From positions 2,170,001-2,234,000 of the forward strand of contig NZ_JAWJEJ010000001.1 in the NCBI RefSeq assembly GCF_032911445.1: a DNA stretch of 64,000 nucleotides. The letters are read 5' to 3'. The position numbers and the translations under genes were made by a program. The stretch comes from Sphingomonas sp. HF-S4. GTDB lineage: Bacteria > Pseudomonadota > Alphaproteobacteria > Sphingomonadales > Sphingomonadaceae. The notes beneath the pieces were generated by a model that was not told the DNA's origin, made no database searches, and saw only the letters and a list, made by a program, of their open reading frames with translations. Below are positions 1 through 8,665 of the stretch, piece after piece; the stretch's first letter is position 1; the number at the start of each line of letters is the position of its first letter.

Positions 1-678
1 GATCTCGGTGCGGCGGCGTACAGCCTGTCGCATCACTGCGCCAACGGACGGACGGTCTACAGCTTCTGCATGTGTCCGGGCGGGCGCGTGGTGGCTGCAA
101 CCTCGGAAGAGGGCCGCGTCGTCACCAACGGGATGAGCCAATATTCGCGCGCGGAGTTCAACGCCAATTCCGGACTGGTGGTGGCCATCGATCCGGCGCG
201 CGACTATCCGGGCGGACCGCTGGCAGGGATCGAATTCCAGCGCCAGTGGGAAGACCTGGCCTATCTCGCCGGCGGATCGAACTATCACGCGCCGGGGCAA
301 AAGGTCGGCGACCTGCTCGCCGGCCGCGCCTCGACCGAACTCGGCGAAGTCGTGCCCTCGTACAAGCCCGGCGTGACGATGACCGATCTGTCGGCGTGCC
401 TGCCCGGCTTCGTGATCGAGGCGTTCCGTGAGGCATTGCCCGTGTTCGGCCGCCAGATCGCCAATTACGACCATCCCGACGCGGTGATGACCGGCGTCGA
501 GACGCGCACCTCCTCACCGGTGCGGATCACCCGCGGAGGGGACTTCCAGAGCCTCAATGTCGCGCGGCTGTTCCCGGCGGGCGAAGGCGCGGGCTATGCC
601 GGCGGCATCCTTTCGGCTGCGATCGACGGGATCAAGGTGGCCGAGGCAATGGCGCGGAGCATGACGGGCGCAGGATAG
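1..678 (+). CDS. NAD(P)/FAD-dependent oxidoreductase, C-terminal part (5' end outside window)
   Basis: The reading frame is open from base 1 to the TAG at 676-678, so 225 C-terminal residues are visible and the start lies upstream. The segment has the features of the uncharacterised FAD-dependent dehydrogenase family (COG2509-like): a conserved FCMCPGG stretch near the beginning, and near the end a TRTSSPVRI segment followed by LFPAGEGAGYAGGI, which in such flavoproteins closes the FAD site. The amino-terminal dinucleotide-binding fold is not in view. Substrate unknown. The assignment rests on these family-like motifs only. Confidence 0.8.
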   Translation, partial: DLGAAAYSLSHHCANGRTVYSFCMCPGGRVVAATSEEGRVVTNGMSQYSRAEFNANSGLVVAIDPARDYPGGPLAGIEFQRQWEDLAYLAGGSNYHAPGQKVGDLLAGRASTELGEVVPSYKPGVTMTDLSACLPGFVIEAFREALPVFGRQIANYDHPDAVMTGVETRTSSPVRITRGGDFQSLNVARLFPAGEGAGYAGGILSAAIDGIKVAEAMARSMTGAG

Positions 679-893
679 TTTGTTGGATTCGGCGCGCTTA
701 ACTTCGCACTTTGCGCATTTAATCGTTCCAGAAGTTGCGCGGGCGCGAAACTATCTTGCGCGGGTGGCTGCCAGTATCGACACCGTCAAAGAGCGGGCGC
801 TGGCTTGGCCACGCCGGCGTTCAGGCAAGCAGGTGAAATCCTACATTTCAAGCTAATCCGTGCTTCTACTTTCGCAGGAGCACCTGGAGGGAT

Positions 894-1799
894 TCAGAGC
901 AGCCCCTGCTCGCGATACCAGGCAGCCGTCGCCGCAAGCCCGGCTGGCGTCTTCACTTGCGGCGTCCATAGATCGGCCGGCGGGCGGCGCGCGGCGTCGA
1001 TCACCCAGTCCTCGTGGCAGAAATAGGCGACCCGGTCGGGCGTGAGCTTGGCGCGCTTGCCGCGGACCAGCCGATCGAGATGCGCGCCGGCCATCATCAG
1101 CGGGCGCGGGAGCGCGATCGGCGCGACGCGCTTGCCGACCGCGGTGCCGATCGCGAGGCCGAATTCCTTATGGCTCCAACCGCTCTCGCGGCCGTCGTCG
1201 CAGTCATAGCTGCGTCCGCCATTGCCGCCGGCCGCCAGCGCAAGCAGCAGCCGGCCGAGATCGCCAACCTCGATCACCGACAGCCGCCCGCCAGGCGGGA
1301 GCAACGCGAGACCCTTGCGGGCGAGCTTGAACAGCTCGAGCATCTCGAGGTCGCCGGGACCGTAGATCGCCGGCGGACGTACCACCGCGGTATCGAGCAA
1401 CGATTCGTCGACCAGCCGCTCGGCCTCGGCCTTGGACCAGCCATAAGCCGACATGCCCGGTTCGCGCGCGGCGAGCGACGACACATGGACGAAGTGGCGG
1501 ACTTGCGCCTGCTCGGCGGCGGCGAGCATGTTCCGGGTGCCCTCGATGTTGCCGGCGGCGAAACCGGCGCGATCGGGTGCGTTCACCACCCCGGCGACGT
1601 GGATCACTGCGTCGGCACCTGCGCAGAGCTGCGCGAGCGCGTCGGTGGCTTGGAGATCGCCCGCGATCCAGTCGATGCGCTCGCGCGCGGCCTGCTCGCG
1701 GCGCGTGAGCGCGCGGACTTGGTGTCCCGCCGCGGTGGCGAGCGCGATGAGGCGCGAGCCGACGAAGCCGGTGCCGCCGGTGATGGCGAGGACTGCCAT
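894..1799 (-). CDS. NAD-dependent epimerase/dehydratase (extended SDR family)
   Basis: 301 residues with an N-terminal nucleotide-binding motif TGGTGFVG (about 7-14), a serine pair near 107-108 and the catalytic YGWSK (Tyr119, Lys123). These define an extended short-chain dehydrogenase/reductase. The fold resembles the NDUFA9-like or nucleoside-diphosphate-sugar epimerase group, but the substrate cannot be read from sequence. It is the last gene after proB on the minus strand, 129 bases downstream, and the gap holds a GC-rich palindromic repeat, so co-transcription is possible but not certain. Confidence 0.85.
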   Translation of the reverse strand: MAVLAITGGTGFVGSRLIALATAAGHQVRALTRREQAARERIDWIAGDLQATDALAQLCAGADAVIHVAGVVNAPDRAGFAAGNIEGTRNMLAAAEQAQVRHFVHVSSLAAREPGMSAYGWSKAEAERLVDESLLDTAVVRPPAIYGPGDLEMLELFKLARKGLALLPPGGRLSVIEVGDLGRLLLALAAGGNGGRSYDCDDGRESGWSHKEFGLAIGTAVGKRVAPIALPRPLMMAGAHLDRLVRGKRAKLTPDRVAYFCHEDWVIDAARRPPADLWTPQVKTPAGLAATAAWYREQGLL

Positions 1800-1865
1800 G
1801 CTAACGCCCCTCCACGTCAGGGACGGGGTCTGTCCGTCTCACAGAGACTCCGGCCTGGGGCACTG

Positions 1866-1901
1866 CCCCTCCCCAACCCCTCCCCTGAAGGGGAGGGGCT
1901 T
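1866..1901 (+). repeat. GC-rich palindromic intergenic repeat, copy A
   Basis: The core is cccctcccc-aacccctcccc-TGAA-ggggaggggctt, a hairpin of two G/C arms around a TGAA loop. The same core occurs at 62917-62950 (inverted) and 62990-63028. About 30 bases before this copy lies GTCTC-aca-GAGAC, and an equivalent GTCTC-nnn-GAGAC hairpin lies between the other two copies, so the mobile or amplified unit is probably longer than the core. It lies between proB and the epimerase gene. Confidence 0.85.
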
Positions 1902-1928
1902 GATTGCCTCTACGCATCCCCATGCTCC

Positions 1929-3035
1929 TCACAGCAGCGCCATATGGCTGCGGTGGACCAGCGCCGAGCGCGGCGCGTAGCCGAGGATCTCCGCCTGCGC
2001 GTCGTTGCGGTGGCCGGCGATACGGGCGGCATCCTCGGCCGGATATTCGGCAAGGCCGCGCGCAAGCGGACGTCCTTCGGGATCGGCGATCACGACCAGG
2101 TCGCCACGCACGAAATCGCCCTCGACCCGTGTCGCGCCCGCGGCGAGCAGGCTCTTGCCCCCGGCGAGCGCCCTGGCCGCCCCGGCATCGACATGGATCG
2201 TGCCGCGCGCGGTCAGCCCGCCCGCCAGCCAGGCTTTCCGGGCGGGAGCCGCCTTCTCGGCGACGAACAGCGTGTGCTTCGCGTCCGCCGAGAGCGGGCG
2301 ATCGACGCGGCCCGAGGCAATGGCGAGATGCGCGCCCGCGGCATTGGCGATCCGCGCCGCCTGGATCTTGGAGATCATTCCGCCCGACCCCATGCCCGAG
2401 GCCGAGCCCTTGTCGGCCATCGCCTCGATCGCGCCGTCGATCCGCTCGACCCGCGCAATATGCTGCGCGCCCGACAATGCCGGATTGCGATCGTACAAGC
2501 CATCGACATCGGAGAGCAGCACCACGCCCTGCGCCCCCGCCGCCTGCGCCACCCGCGCCGCGAGCCGATCGTTGTCGCCGAAGCGGATTTCCTCGGTCGC
2601 GACGCTATCATTCTCGTTGAGCACGGGTACGACGCCGAGCCCGAGCAGCCGGTCGAGCGTCGCAGCGGCGTTGAGATAGCGACGGCGATGCTCGAGATCG
2701 TCGAGCGTCACCAGCATCTGCGCAGCGGTGAGCCCCTCGGCACCCAGCGTCTCGGCCCAGACCTGCGACAATGCGATCTGTCCGGTCGCCGCCGCGGCCT
2801 GCGCATCTTCCAGGCTGGCACGTCCGCCCTTCGGAAGTTTCAAACGCCGCGCGCCGAGCGCGATCGCCCCGGACGAGACCACGGCAACCTGTTGCCCAGC
2901 CCGCACCCGCTCGGCGATGTCGCCGGCGATACCCGCGAGCCAGTCGCGCCGCACCCCGCCCTCGGGATCGACGAGCAGCGCCGAACCGATCTTGACGACG
3001 ATGCGCGGGCAGGAGGCGGGCGGGAAGAGCGACAT
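1929..3035 (-). CDS. proB: Glutamate 5-kinase
   Basis: 368 residues. The enzyme phosphorylates L-glutamate to gamma-glutamyl phosphate, the first step of proline synthesis in the cytoplasm. The amino acid kinase domain begins with IVVKIGSALL (Lys15) and carries VVSSGAIALG (about 52-61) and the NENDSVAT loop. A C-terminal PUA domain occupies roughly the last 95 residues, giving the usual two-domain length. proB often neighbours obgE in alphaproteobacteria; here an Uma2-family gene and repeats separate the two. The ATG at 3035 begins just before the kinase fold, as expected. Confidence 0.96.
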   Translation of the reverse strand: MSLFPPASCPRIVVKIGSALLVDPEGGVRRDWLAGIAGDIAERVRAGQQVAVVSSGAIALGARRLKLPKGGRASLEDAQAAAATGQIALSQVWAETLGAEGLTAAQMLVTLDDLEHRRRYLNAAATLDRLLGLGVVPVLNENDSVATEEIRFGDNDRLAARVAQAAGAQGVVLLSDVDGLYDRNPALSGAQHIARVERIDGAIEAMADKGSASGMGSGGMISKIQAARIANAAGAHLAIASGRVDRPLSADAKHTLFVAEKAAPARKAWLAGGLTARGTIHVDAGAARALAGGKSLLAAGATRVEGDFVRGDLVVIADPEGRPLARGLAEYPAEDAARIAGHRNDAQAEILGYAPRSALVHRSHMALL

Positions 3036-3072
3036 TGGCGGCGGGCTTAGCGCGGCGACCGCTCCACGCCAA

Positions 3073-3630
3073 TCAGTCCCGCGCGAAGATTTCGTCGTGG
3101 GGGATGGTGATATCCATCGACGACAGGATCAGGTCCATCGGAGCCTCATGGCTAACGTCGCTCCATCCATTCGGGCCTGTCCGCTGAATAGCACGGAGCC
3201 GTTCGCCGGTAACATCCACGAACACGATCATCTCGACGCTAGAGATCGCTTTGTACTCCTCCAGCTTGACGAAGAGATTCGTTCGCGTGGTGTTTCCGGC
3301 GTAAAGTTCAAATATCGTCGTCGGGGTGGTCAGAGCGTCCAGATCCTCATTCAACAAGCGTTCGTCGCGACGGGAGATAGTCAGGTCGGCAATCCGCACA
3401 CAGTTGGGACCAGTCTGGATCGGCATCATCGATGGGAAAACAACGTGATCCGAACCGCGCAGCTGGTGCTTTAAAAATGCCAGCAGATTGCCCTGCACCA
3501 TCGCATGCCGAGCCGTGACGCCATCAAGGACACGAACGACGCCTCGATCCAGCTCAGCCCTACGATCGCTGAAACTGAATTCGAGGAATTCGGCTGCCGT
3601 CACCAGCCGATAAGCAGGCTCGCCAAACAT
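3073..3630 (-). CDS. Uma2-family putative nuclease (DUF820)
   Basis: 185 residues. The order of elements matches the Uma2 fold of the PD-(D/E)XK superfamily: an N-terminal TAAEFLEF segment, RIADLTISRR carrying the acidic residue Asp82, then FELYAGNT (Glu108), and VKLEEYKAI (Lys122). The family is annotated as endonuclease by fold, and its cellular role is not established. The usual SPST motif after the Glu is replaced here by AGNTT, so activity is uncertain. The gene is visibly less GC-rich than proB and obgE on either side, and its 5' flank holds a paired palindrome, both consistent with acquisition into a conserved neighbourhood. Confidence 0.78.
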   Translation of the reverse strand: MFGEPAYRLVTAAEFLEFSFSDRRAELDRGVVRVLDGVTARHAMVQGNLLAFLKHQLRGSDHVVFPSMMPIQTGPNCVRIADLTISRRDERLLNEDLDALTTPTTIFELYAGNTTRTNLFVKLEEYKAISSVEMIVFVDVTGERLRAIQRTGPNGWSDVSHEAPMDLILSSMDITIPHDEIFARD

Positions 3631-3706
3631 GCCCTGAGCTTAGCAGTCTGGTCGGCTTTCACCAACGGGCTAGACGGATCGAACGACAACGCTGCACCAA
3701 ATTCCC

Positions 3707-3814
3707 CGTCACCCCGGCCTTGTGCCGGGGTCCACCGGGAGGCAAACGATGGCCTGGATGTTTCTGGTTCAGCCGCCGCGGCACGGTGGATCCCGGCACA
3801 AGGCCGGGATGACG
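3707..3814. repeat. Inverted pair of CCCCGGCCTTGTGCCGGGG-type repeats
   Basis: Arm 3707-3736 (cgtcaccccggccttgtgcc...) and arm 3785-3814 are nearly perfect reverse complements about 30 bases long, separated by 48 bases. Each arm is itself a small palindrome, CCCCGGCCTTGTGCCGGGG. This is a typical arrangement of REP-like elements (two units head to head). I recall this type of repeat as frequent between genes in sphingomonads. It lies between obgE and the Uma2-family gene. Confidence 0.85.
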
Positions 3815-3839
3815 AGGGAGTCGCGGCGGGAACGCCGTT

Positions 3840-4889
3840 TCAAACCGGCGACCACTCGATCGCGTCCTCGCCTTCGTCGTCCTCGCCCACCGCGCTCGCC
3901 TCCGGCCCGATCGCCTCGAGCAGCTTGTCGAGCACCCAATCGACGCCGGTGCCGGCGGCGCCCGAGAGCGGGATCACTTCGGCGCCGCTCGCCTCTTCCA
4001 ATTCGGCCGAGAGCGCGGCGATCAGTTCGTCGTCGAGCGTGTCGATCTTGTTGAGCGCGACGATCACGCGCTTGTCGGTCAGCCCGGCGCCGTAATTCTC
4101 GAGCTCGTCGCGGACAATCCGATAGCTCTCGGCGACATCGGCGTCGTTGGCGTCGACCAGATGGAGCAGCACCCGGCAGCGCTCGATATGCCCCAGGAAG
4201 CGGTCGCCGATCCCCGCGCCGTCGGCGGCGCCTTCGATCAGTCCGGGAATGTCGGCGACGACGAACTCGCGCTGCTTGTGGCGCACCACGCCGAGTTGCG
4301 GCCGGGTGGTGGTGAAGGCGTAGGCGCCGACCTTGGCCTGGGCGTTGGTCACCTGGTTGATGAAGGTCGACTTGCCGGCATTGGGCAGCCCGACCAGTCC
4401 GGCATCGGCGAGCAGCTTGAGCCGCAGCCACACCCAAGCCTCTTCATGCGGCCAGCCGGTGCCGTGCTGGCGCGGCGCGCGGTTGGTCGAGGTCTTGTAG
4501 CTGGCATTGCCGCGCCCGCCGTCGCCGCCGCGCAGGAACACGATGCGCTGGCCTTCCTCGGTCAAGTCGGCGAGCAGCGTGCGATCGTCGTCGTCGGCGA
4601 GGATCTGGGTGCCGATCGGCACCTTGATCACCAAGTCGTCGCCGCCGCCGCCGGTGCGGTTCGATCCCGATCCGCCGAGCCCACGCTGCGCGCGGAAATG
4701 CTGGGTGTAGCGGAAGTCGATCAGCGTATTGAGCCCCGCCACCGCTTCGAACACGATGTCGCCGCCCTTGCCGCCATTGCCGCCATCGGGGCCGCCATAT
4801 TCGATGAACTTCTCGCGCCGGAAGCTCACCGCGCCGGGTCCGCCGGCGCCCGAGCGCACGAAAATCTTCGCCTGATCCAGAAAATGCAT
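3840..4889 (-). CDS. obgE: GTPase ObgE/CgtA
   Basis: 349 residues from the ATG at 4889 (MHFLDQAK, the usual start; an ATG three codons upstream is less likely). The glycine-rich Obg domain spans about 1-160, with GGPDGGNGGKGGD. It is followed by a G domain with G1 GLPNAGKST (about 167-175), G3 DIPGLIEGA and G4 NKID. Obg proteins bind the large ribosomal subunit and act in late 50S assembly and stringent-response signalling. It is an essential housekeeping gene, transcribed away from lptF. Confidence 0.97.
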   Translation of the reverse strand: MHFLDQAKIFVRSGAGGPGAVSFRREKFIEYGGPDGGNGGKGGDIVFEAVAGLNTLIDFRYTQHFRAQRGLGGSGSNRTGGGGDDLVIKVPIGTQILADDDDRTLLADLTEEGQRIVFLRGGDGGRGNASYKTSTNRAPRQHGTGWPHEEAWVWLRLKLLADAGLVGLPNAGKSTFINQVTNAQAKVGAYAFTTTRPQLGVVRHKQREFVVADIPGLIEGAADGAGIGDRFLGHIERCRVLLHLVDANDADVAESYRIVRDELENYGAGLTDKRVIVALNKIDTLDDELIAALSAELEEASGAEVIPLSGAAGTGVDWVLDKLLEAIGPEASAVGEDDEGEDAIEWSPV

Positions 4890-5043
4890 GGGGCCCATAT
4901 AGAGGTTGCCGCCGATCCGTCACCCCATCAAGGGCGGACCGTCGTTTCTGGGTGGCGCGCGCTGGAACCGCTTGTATAGGCTATTGCGTTAAACCGAGCG
5001 GCGCGCTTCGCGTCGGCGAGACACAAGGCGACCGGCGCACCGC

Positions 5044-6246
5044 ATGAATTCGATCGATCGCTACATGGCGCGGCTGATCGCAGTGCCGTTGATCTCGACA
5101 TTGCTGATCGCGGCGATGCTGTTGGTGCTCGACCGGATGCTGCGGCTGTTCGACTTCGTCGCGACCGAAGGCGGCCCGGTGAGCGTGGTTTGGCGGATGC
5201 TCGCCAACCTGCTTCCCGAATATCTGGGCCTGGGCATCCCGATCGGGCTGATGCTCGGCTGCCTGCTCGCCTTTCGCCGCCTCGCCACCTCGTCCGAGCT
5301 CGACGTGCTGCGCGCAGTGGGGATCAGCTACACGCGGCTGCTGTACGTGCCGTTCGTCTATGCCGCGGTGCTTGCCGCGCTCAACCTTGCGATCGTCGGC
5401 TACGTCCAGCCGCGCGCGCGCTACAATTACGAGGCGCTCCGTTTCGAGCTGCGCTCGGGCGCGCTCGGCGCATCGATCAAGGTCGGCGAGTTCACCAATT
5501 TCGGCAGGCAGATGACGCTGCGGATCGAAAGCAGCGCCAATGAGGGGCGCGATCTTTCGGGCATCTTCGTGCGGATGGCGACCAAGGAGGGGCCGGTCGC
5601 GGTGACTGCCGAGAAGGGCCAGTTCCTGCGCGCCGACGATCCCAACACGATCATCTTCCGGCTGACCAAGGGCACGCTGGTGCATAGCGCCCAGGGCTCG
5701 GCCGTGCCGCGCGTGCTCACCTTCGACACGCACAATCTGCCGATCCCGCTGCCCAAATACGAGCAGTTCCGCAAGCGCGGCGACAAGAGCCTGGAGCGCA
5801 CGCTTCCCGAGCTCGCCGTGCTCGGCAAGGATCACGCGATCCCCGACGAGCTGCGCGCCACCAGCCGCGCCGCCTTCCACTTCCGCCTCGCCGAAGTCGT
5901 TTCGATGTTCCTGCTGCCGATGCTCGCCGCGGCGCTGGGCATCCCGCCCAAGCGCTCGACTTCGGCGCTCGGGGTGTTCTTGTCGATCGTGATGATCGTG
6001 ACCTATCACAAGATCAACGAATATGCGCAGGCGATCGGCAGCCTGGGCCGGATCGATCCGATCATCGCCTTGTGGGTGCCGTTCGCGTTCTTCGCGGGGG
6101 TGATATTCTGGATGTACTACACCCTGGCCTATGTGCCCGGCGGCCAGCCGATCGGTGCGCTCGAAAAGGTGTTCGCCAAGATCTGGAGCGCGATCCGCAG
6201 GCGCCTGCCCGGCCGCCGCCGCAAGACCACCGAGATCCCGGCATGA
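5044..6246 (+). CDS. lptF: LPS export ABC transporter permease LptF
   Basis: 400 residues. LptF and LptG form the inner-membrane permease of the LptB2FG ABC transporter, which extracts lipopolysaccharide and passes it to the periplasmic bridge. The sequence shows N-terminal membrane helices (from about residue 10), a long periplasmic beta-jellyroll middle part and C-terminal helices, typical of the YjgP/YjgQ family. Its TGA overlaps the ATG of the next gene (ATGA at 6243-6246), so the pair is translationally coupled. Confidence 0.95.
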   Translation: MNSIDRYMARLIAVPLISTLLIAAMLLVLDRMLRLFDFVATEGGPVSVVWRMLANLLPEYLGLGIPIGLMLGCLLAFRRLATSSELDVLRAVGISYTRLLYVPFVYAAVLAALNLAIVGYVQPRARYNYEALRFELRSGALGASIKVGEFTNFGRQMTLRIESSANEGRDLSGIFVRMATKEGPVAVTAEKGQFLRADDPNTIIFRLTKGTLVHSAQGSAVPRVLTFDTHNLPIPLPKYEQFRKRGDKSLERTLPELAVLGKDHAIPDELRATSRAAFHFRLAEVVSMFLLPMLAAALGIPPKRSTSALGVFLSIVMIVTYHKINEYAQAIGSLGRIDPIIALWVPFAFFAGVIFWMYYTLAYVPGGQPIGALEKVFAKIWSAIRRRLPGRRRKTTEIPA

Positions 6247-7340
6247 GCCTGCTCAACTTCTTCCCGTCGCGCACGATGTCGCTCTACATGGGCAAGATGT
6301 TCCTGGTGCGCACCTTCGCCATCCTGGCGGGGCTGGTGCTCATTTTGCAGTCGCTCGACCTGCTGAGCGAGTCGGGTAAGATCCTGGCGGTTGCAGGCAA
6401 TGGCGACGCCGAGGTCTGGCGCTATGTCGGGCTGCGCACGCCCCAGCTCATCGCCACCTTCCTGCCCTTCGCAGTCCTGCTCGGCACGATCCTCGCGCTG
6501 TCGCAGCTCAACCAGAACAGCGAAGTCATCGCGATGAAGGCGTCGGGGCTTTCGGCGCACCAGGTGCTGGCGCCGTTGCTGCTTACGGCGTTCGGCGTCG
6601 CCGCGTTGTCCTTCACGTTCAACGACCGCGTCGTCGCGCGCGCCACCACCACGCTCGAACAATGGAAGAAGGTCGATTACGGACCCTTGCCCATCGATCG
6701 CGGGGACCGTTCCAACGTCTGGGTCAAGGACGGCAGCGACCTGATCGTGGTCGACCAGATCCGCGGCAAGGGCGATGCGGCGCAGCTCTACAACATCACC
6801 GTCTATGGGCGCAGCGGGCAATCGCTCCGTACGATCCTGACCGCGAAGCACGGCGTGCGCGACGGCACGGGCTGGCGCGTCGACGGCGTCCAGCGCTTCG
6901 ACGTCGCGGCGGGCACGATCACCCCGCTCGCCCCGATGCGCATCGCCGATGGCGTCCGCCCCGACCAGTTCACGCTCAGCAACATCAATGCCGACGGGAT
7001 GTCGTTCGGTGACCTGCGCGAAGTGATCGACGACCTGAAACTCGCCGGCCGGCCGACCAAGGCGCTGGAGGGCTCGCTGTGGCACAAATTGTCGGGGCCG
7101 CTGTCTTCGGTGCTGATGCCGCTGCTCGGCGCAGTGGCGGCGTTCGGCATCGCGCGCTCGGGCAAGCTGTTCGTCCGCGCGGTGATCGGGATGGCGCTCG
7201 GCTTCCTCTTCTTCGTCGCCGACAATTTCGCGCTGGCGATGGGCAATCTCGGCGCCTACCCGCCGTTCCTCGCCGCCTGGGCACCGTTCCTGCTGTTCCT
7301 GATGATCGGCGAAGCGGTGCTGCTGCGGACCGAGGAATAG
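6243..7340 (+). CDS. lptG: LPS export ABC transporter permease LptG
   Basis: 365 residues from the ATG at 6243, which overlaps the lptF stop by four bases. The frame is open further upstream, but that part overlies lptF. YjgP/YjgQ family: an N-terminal transmembrane helix, a soluble periplasmic domain around residues 100-270 and three C-terminal helices. It is the second permease half of LptB2FG; the ATPase LptB is not in the window. A strong hairpin with a T run lies about 35 bases after the stop. Confidence 0.95.
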   Translation: MSLLNFFPSRTMSLYMGKMFLVRTFAILAGLVLILQSLDLLSESGKILAVAGNGDAEVWRYVGLRTPQLIATFLPFAVLLGTILALSQLNQNSEVIAMKASGLSAHQVLAPLLLTAFGVAALSFTFNDRVVARATTTLEQWKKVDYGPLPIDRGDRSNVWVKDGSDLIVVDQIRGKGDAAQLYNITVYGRSGQSLRTILTAKHGVRDGTGWRVDGVQRFDVAAGTITPLAPMRIADGVRPDQFTLSNINADGMSFGDLREVIDDLKLAGRPTKALEGSLWHKLSGPLSSVLMPLLGAVAAFGIARSGKLFVRAVIGMALGFLFFVADNFALAMGNLGAYPPFLAAWAPFLLFLMIGEAVLLRTEE

Positions 7341-7376
7341 ACTCGCCTCGTCGGGTCGTGATGCCTCCGCCACACC

Positions 7377-7412
7377 AAAAAGGCCGGCCCTGCGAAAGAC
7401 CGGCCTTTTTTT
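7377..7412. terminator. Bidirectional intrinsic terminator
   Basis: aaaaggccgg and ccggcctttt form a perfect 10-bp stem around a 12-base loop, flanked by A's on one side and T's on the other. It serves the convergent lptG (plus) and desaturase (minus) genes. Confidence 0.9.
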
Positions 7413-7433
7413 CGTTCCAACCGAGCGGTTCGC

Positions 7434-8531
7434 CTACCGCCGCACGCCCATCGTGCTGCGGGCGAGCTGCGACACCAGCACCGGCAGGCCCTTGTAGCTC
7501 GCCTTGTGGTACGGCGAGCCCTCCTCGAGCATCGCGGTGAGGCGGCGATGCGCCTGGCCGAGATTGTGGTAGGGCACGCTCGGCAGCAAATGGTGCAGCG
7601 CATGGTAGCGCAGGCCGACCGGCGCCCACAGGCCGGGCAGCAGGCTGGGTGGCGGCACGTTGACGCTGTCGAGATACTGCGCGGTGACGGTCATCGCCTC
7701 GCCCTCATTCTCCCAGAGATGCGCAACGAGCGTGCGGATCTGGTTGAGCACGGTGACGACGCTGATCACGGCGAGGAACACCAGGAACGCCTTTAGCGGA
7801 ATCACGCCCACAGCGGTCAGCCCCATCAGCGCGATCGCCCAGGCGCTGGTCGCGACTTCCTGCATCAGCCAGCGGCTGCGATCGTCGCCTTCGAGCGGGC
7901 GGCGGCGGAAAGCTGGGTTGATCACCAGCCCCGAATAGCGTTCGAACACCAGCTTGCGCAGCGGCGGCACTATTAGCGCCAGCGGCGAAAGCACGCCGTA
8001 GCGCAGCAGCAGCCCGATCGGCGCGAGCGCCGAGATCGCCACGAACGCCGGCAGCGTCCAAGGCTTCATCAGCGCGAGCGGCAGATATTCGGGATCCTCG
8101 ACCGTGCCGTAGCGCGTGCGGTTGTGATGGAGGTTGTGCACGCCCTCGTACATGAACGAGGGCACCATCAGCGGCACGCCGACAAGCGCATTCCACGCCA
8201 GGCGGAAGCCCGGCAGGTTGCTGTGCTTCAAATGGCTGATCTCGTGGATGAAGAGCAACGCGCGATAGAGCGCGAGCACTGCAACCAAGCCGGCGAGCAT
8301 CGCCCAGCCGAGCGACGGCGCCAATATCGTCGCGGCGAGTGCTGCGTAGCCGAGCGCGGCCGAGCCGAGCATGTCGGCCCAGAAGATCGCCTTGCTCGGC
8401 TTGTGGAGGTCGCGCGCGATCTCGGCGGCGGCGCGCAGCATCGCCTTGTCGTCGGCGATACGCGTCTGTGCCGCAGCCACCGGTTCGACCGGCGCAGTTT
8501 CGCGCAAATCCAGTGCGGTAGAGCTGTTCAT
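7434..8531 (-). CDS. Membrane fatty acid desaturase
   Basis: 365 residues from the ATG at 8531 (MNSSTALDL; GGA seven bases upstream). An ATG at 8543 is an alternative, and further upstream frame overlies the divergent neighbour's leader. The three histidine boxes of integral-membrane diiron desaturases are present: HEISH (96-100), HNLHH (132-136) and HALHH (310-314), with hydrophobic stretches between. The enzyme would introduce a double bond into membrane acyl chains, or possibly another lipid; regiospecificity is not predictable. Confidence 0.88.
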   Translation of the reverse strand: MNSSTALDLRETAPVEPVAAAQTRIADDKAMLRAAAEIARDLHKPSKAIFWADMLGSAALGYAALAATILAPSLGWAMLAGLVAVLALYRALLFIHEISHLKHSNLPGFRLAWNALVGVPLMVPSFMYEGVHNLHHNRTRYGTVEDPEYLPLALMKPWTLPAFVAISALAPIGLLLRYGVLSPLALIVPPLRKLVFERYSGLVINPAFRRRPLEGDDRSRWLMQEVATSAWAIALMGLTAVGVIPLKAFLVFLAVISVVTVLNQIRTLVAHLWENEGEAMTVTAQYLDSVNVPPPSLLPGLWAPVGLRYHALHHLLPSVPYHNLGQAHRRLTAMLEEGSPYHKASYKGLPVLVSQLARSTMGVRR

Positions 8532-8665
8532 GGCTAGGTCCATTGCACCTAGATAGTGGCTAGAACTTGGCGTTAACAGGGGCGGACCGGGGCCGGCGCA
8601 GGTTGTGCTTGACAAGCATGCCCGTCTGGCCGGACTTCGCGGCAGCTCTCTGGAAGGCCTCCCTT

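Noticed and set aside
4964..4990. EcfG-like promoter before lptF (GGAAC ... CGTT)
   Set aside because: The spacer is 18 bases, longer than the accepted 16-17.
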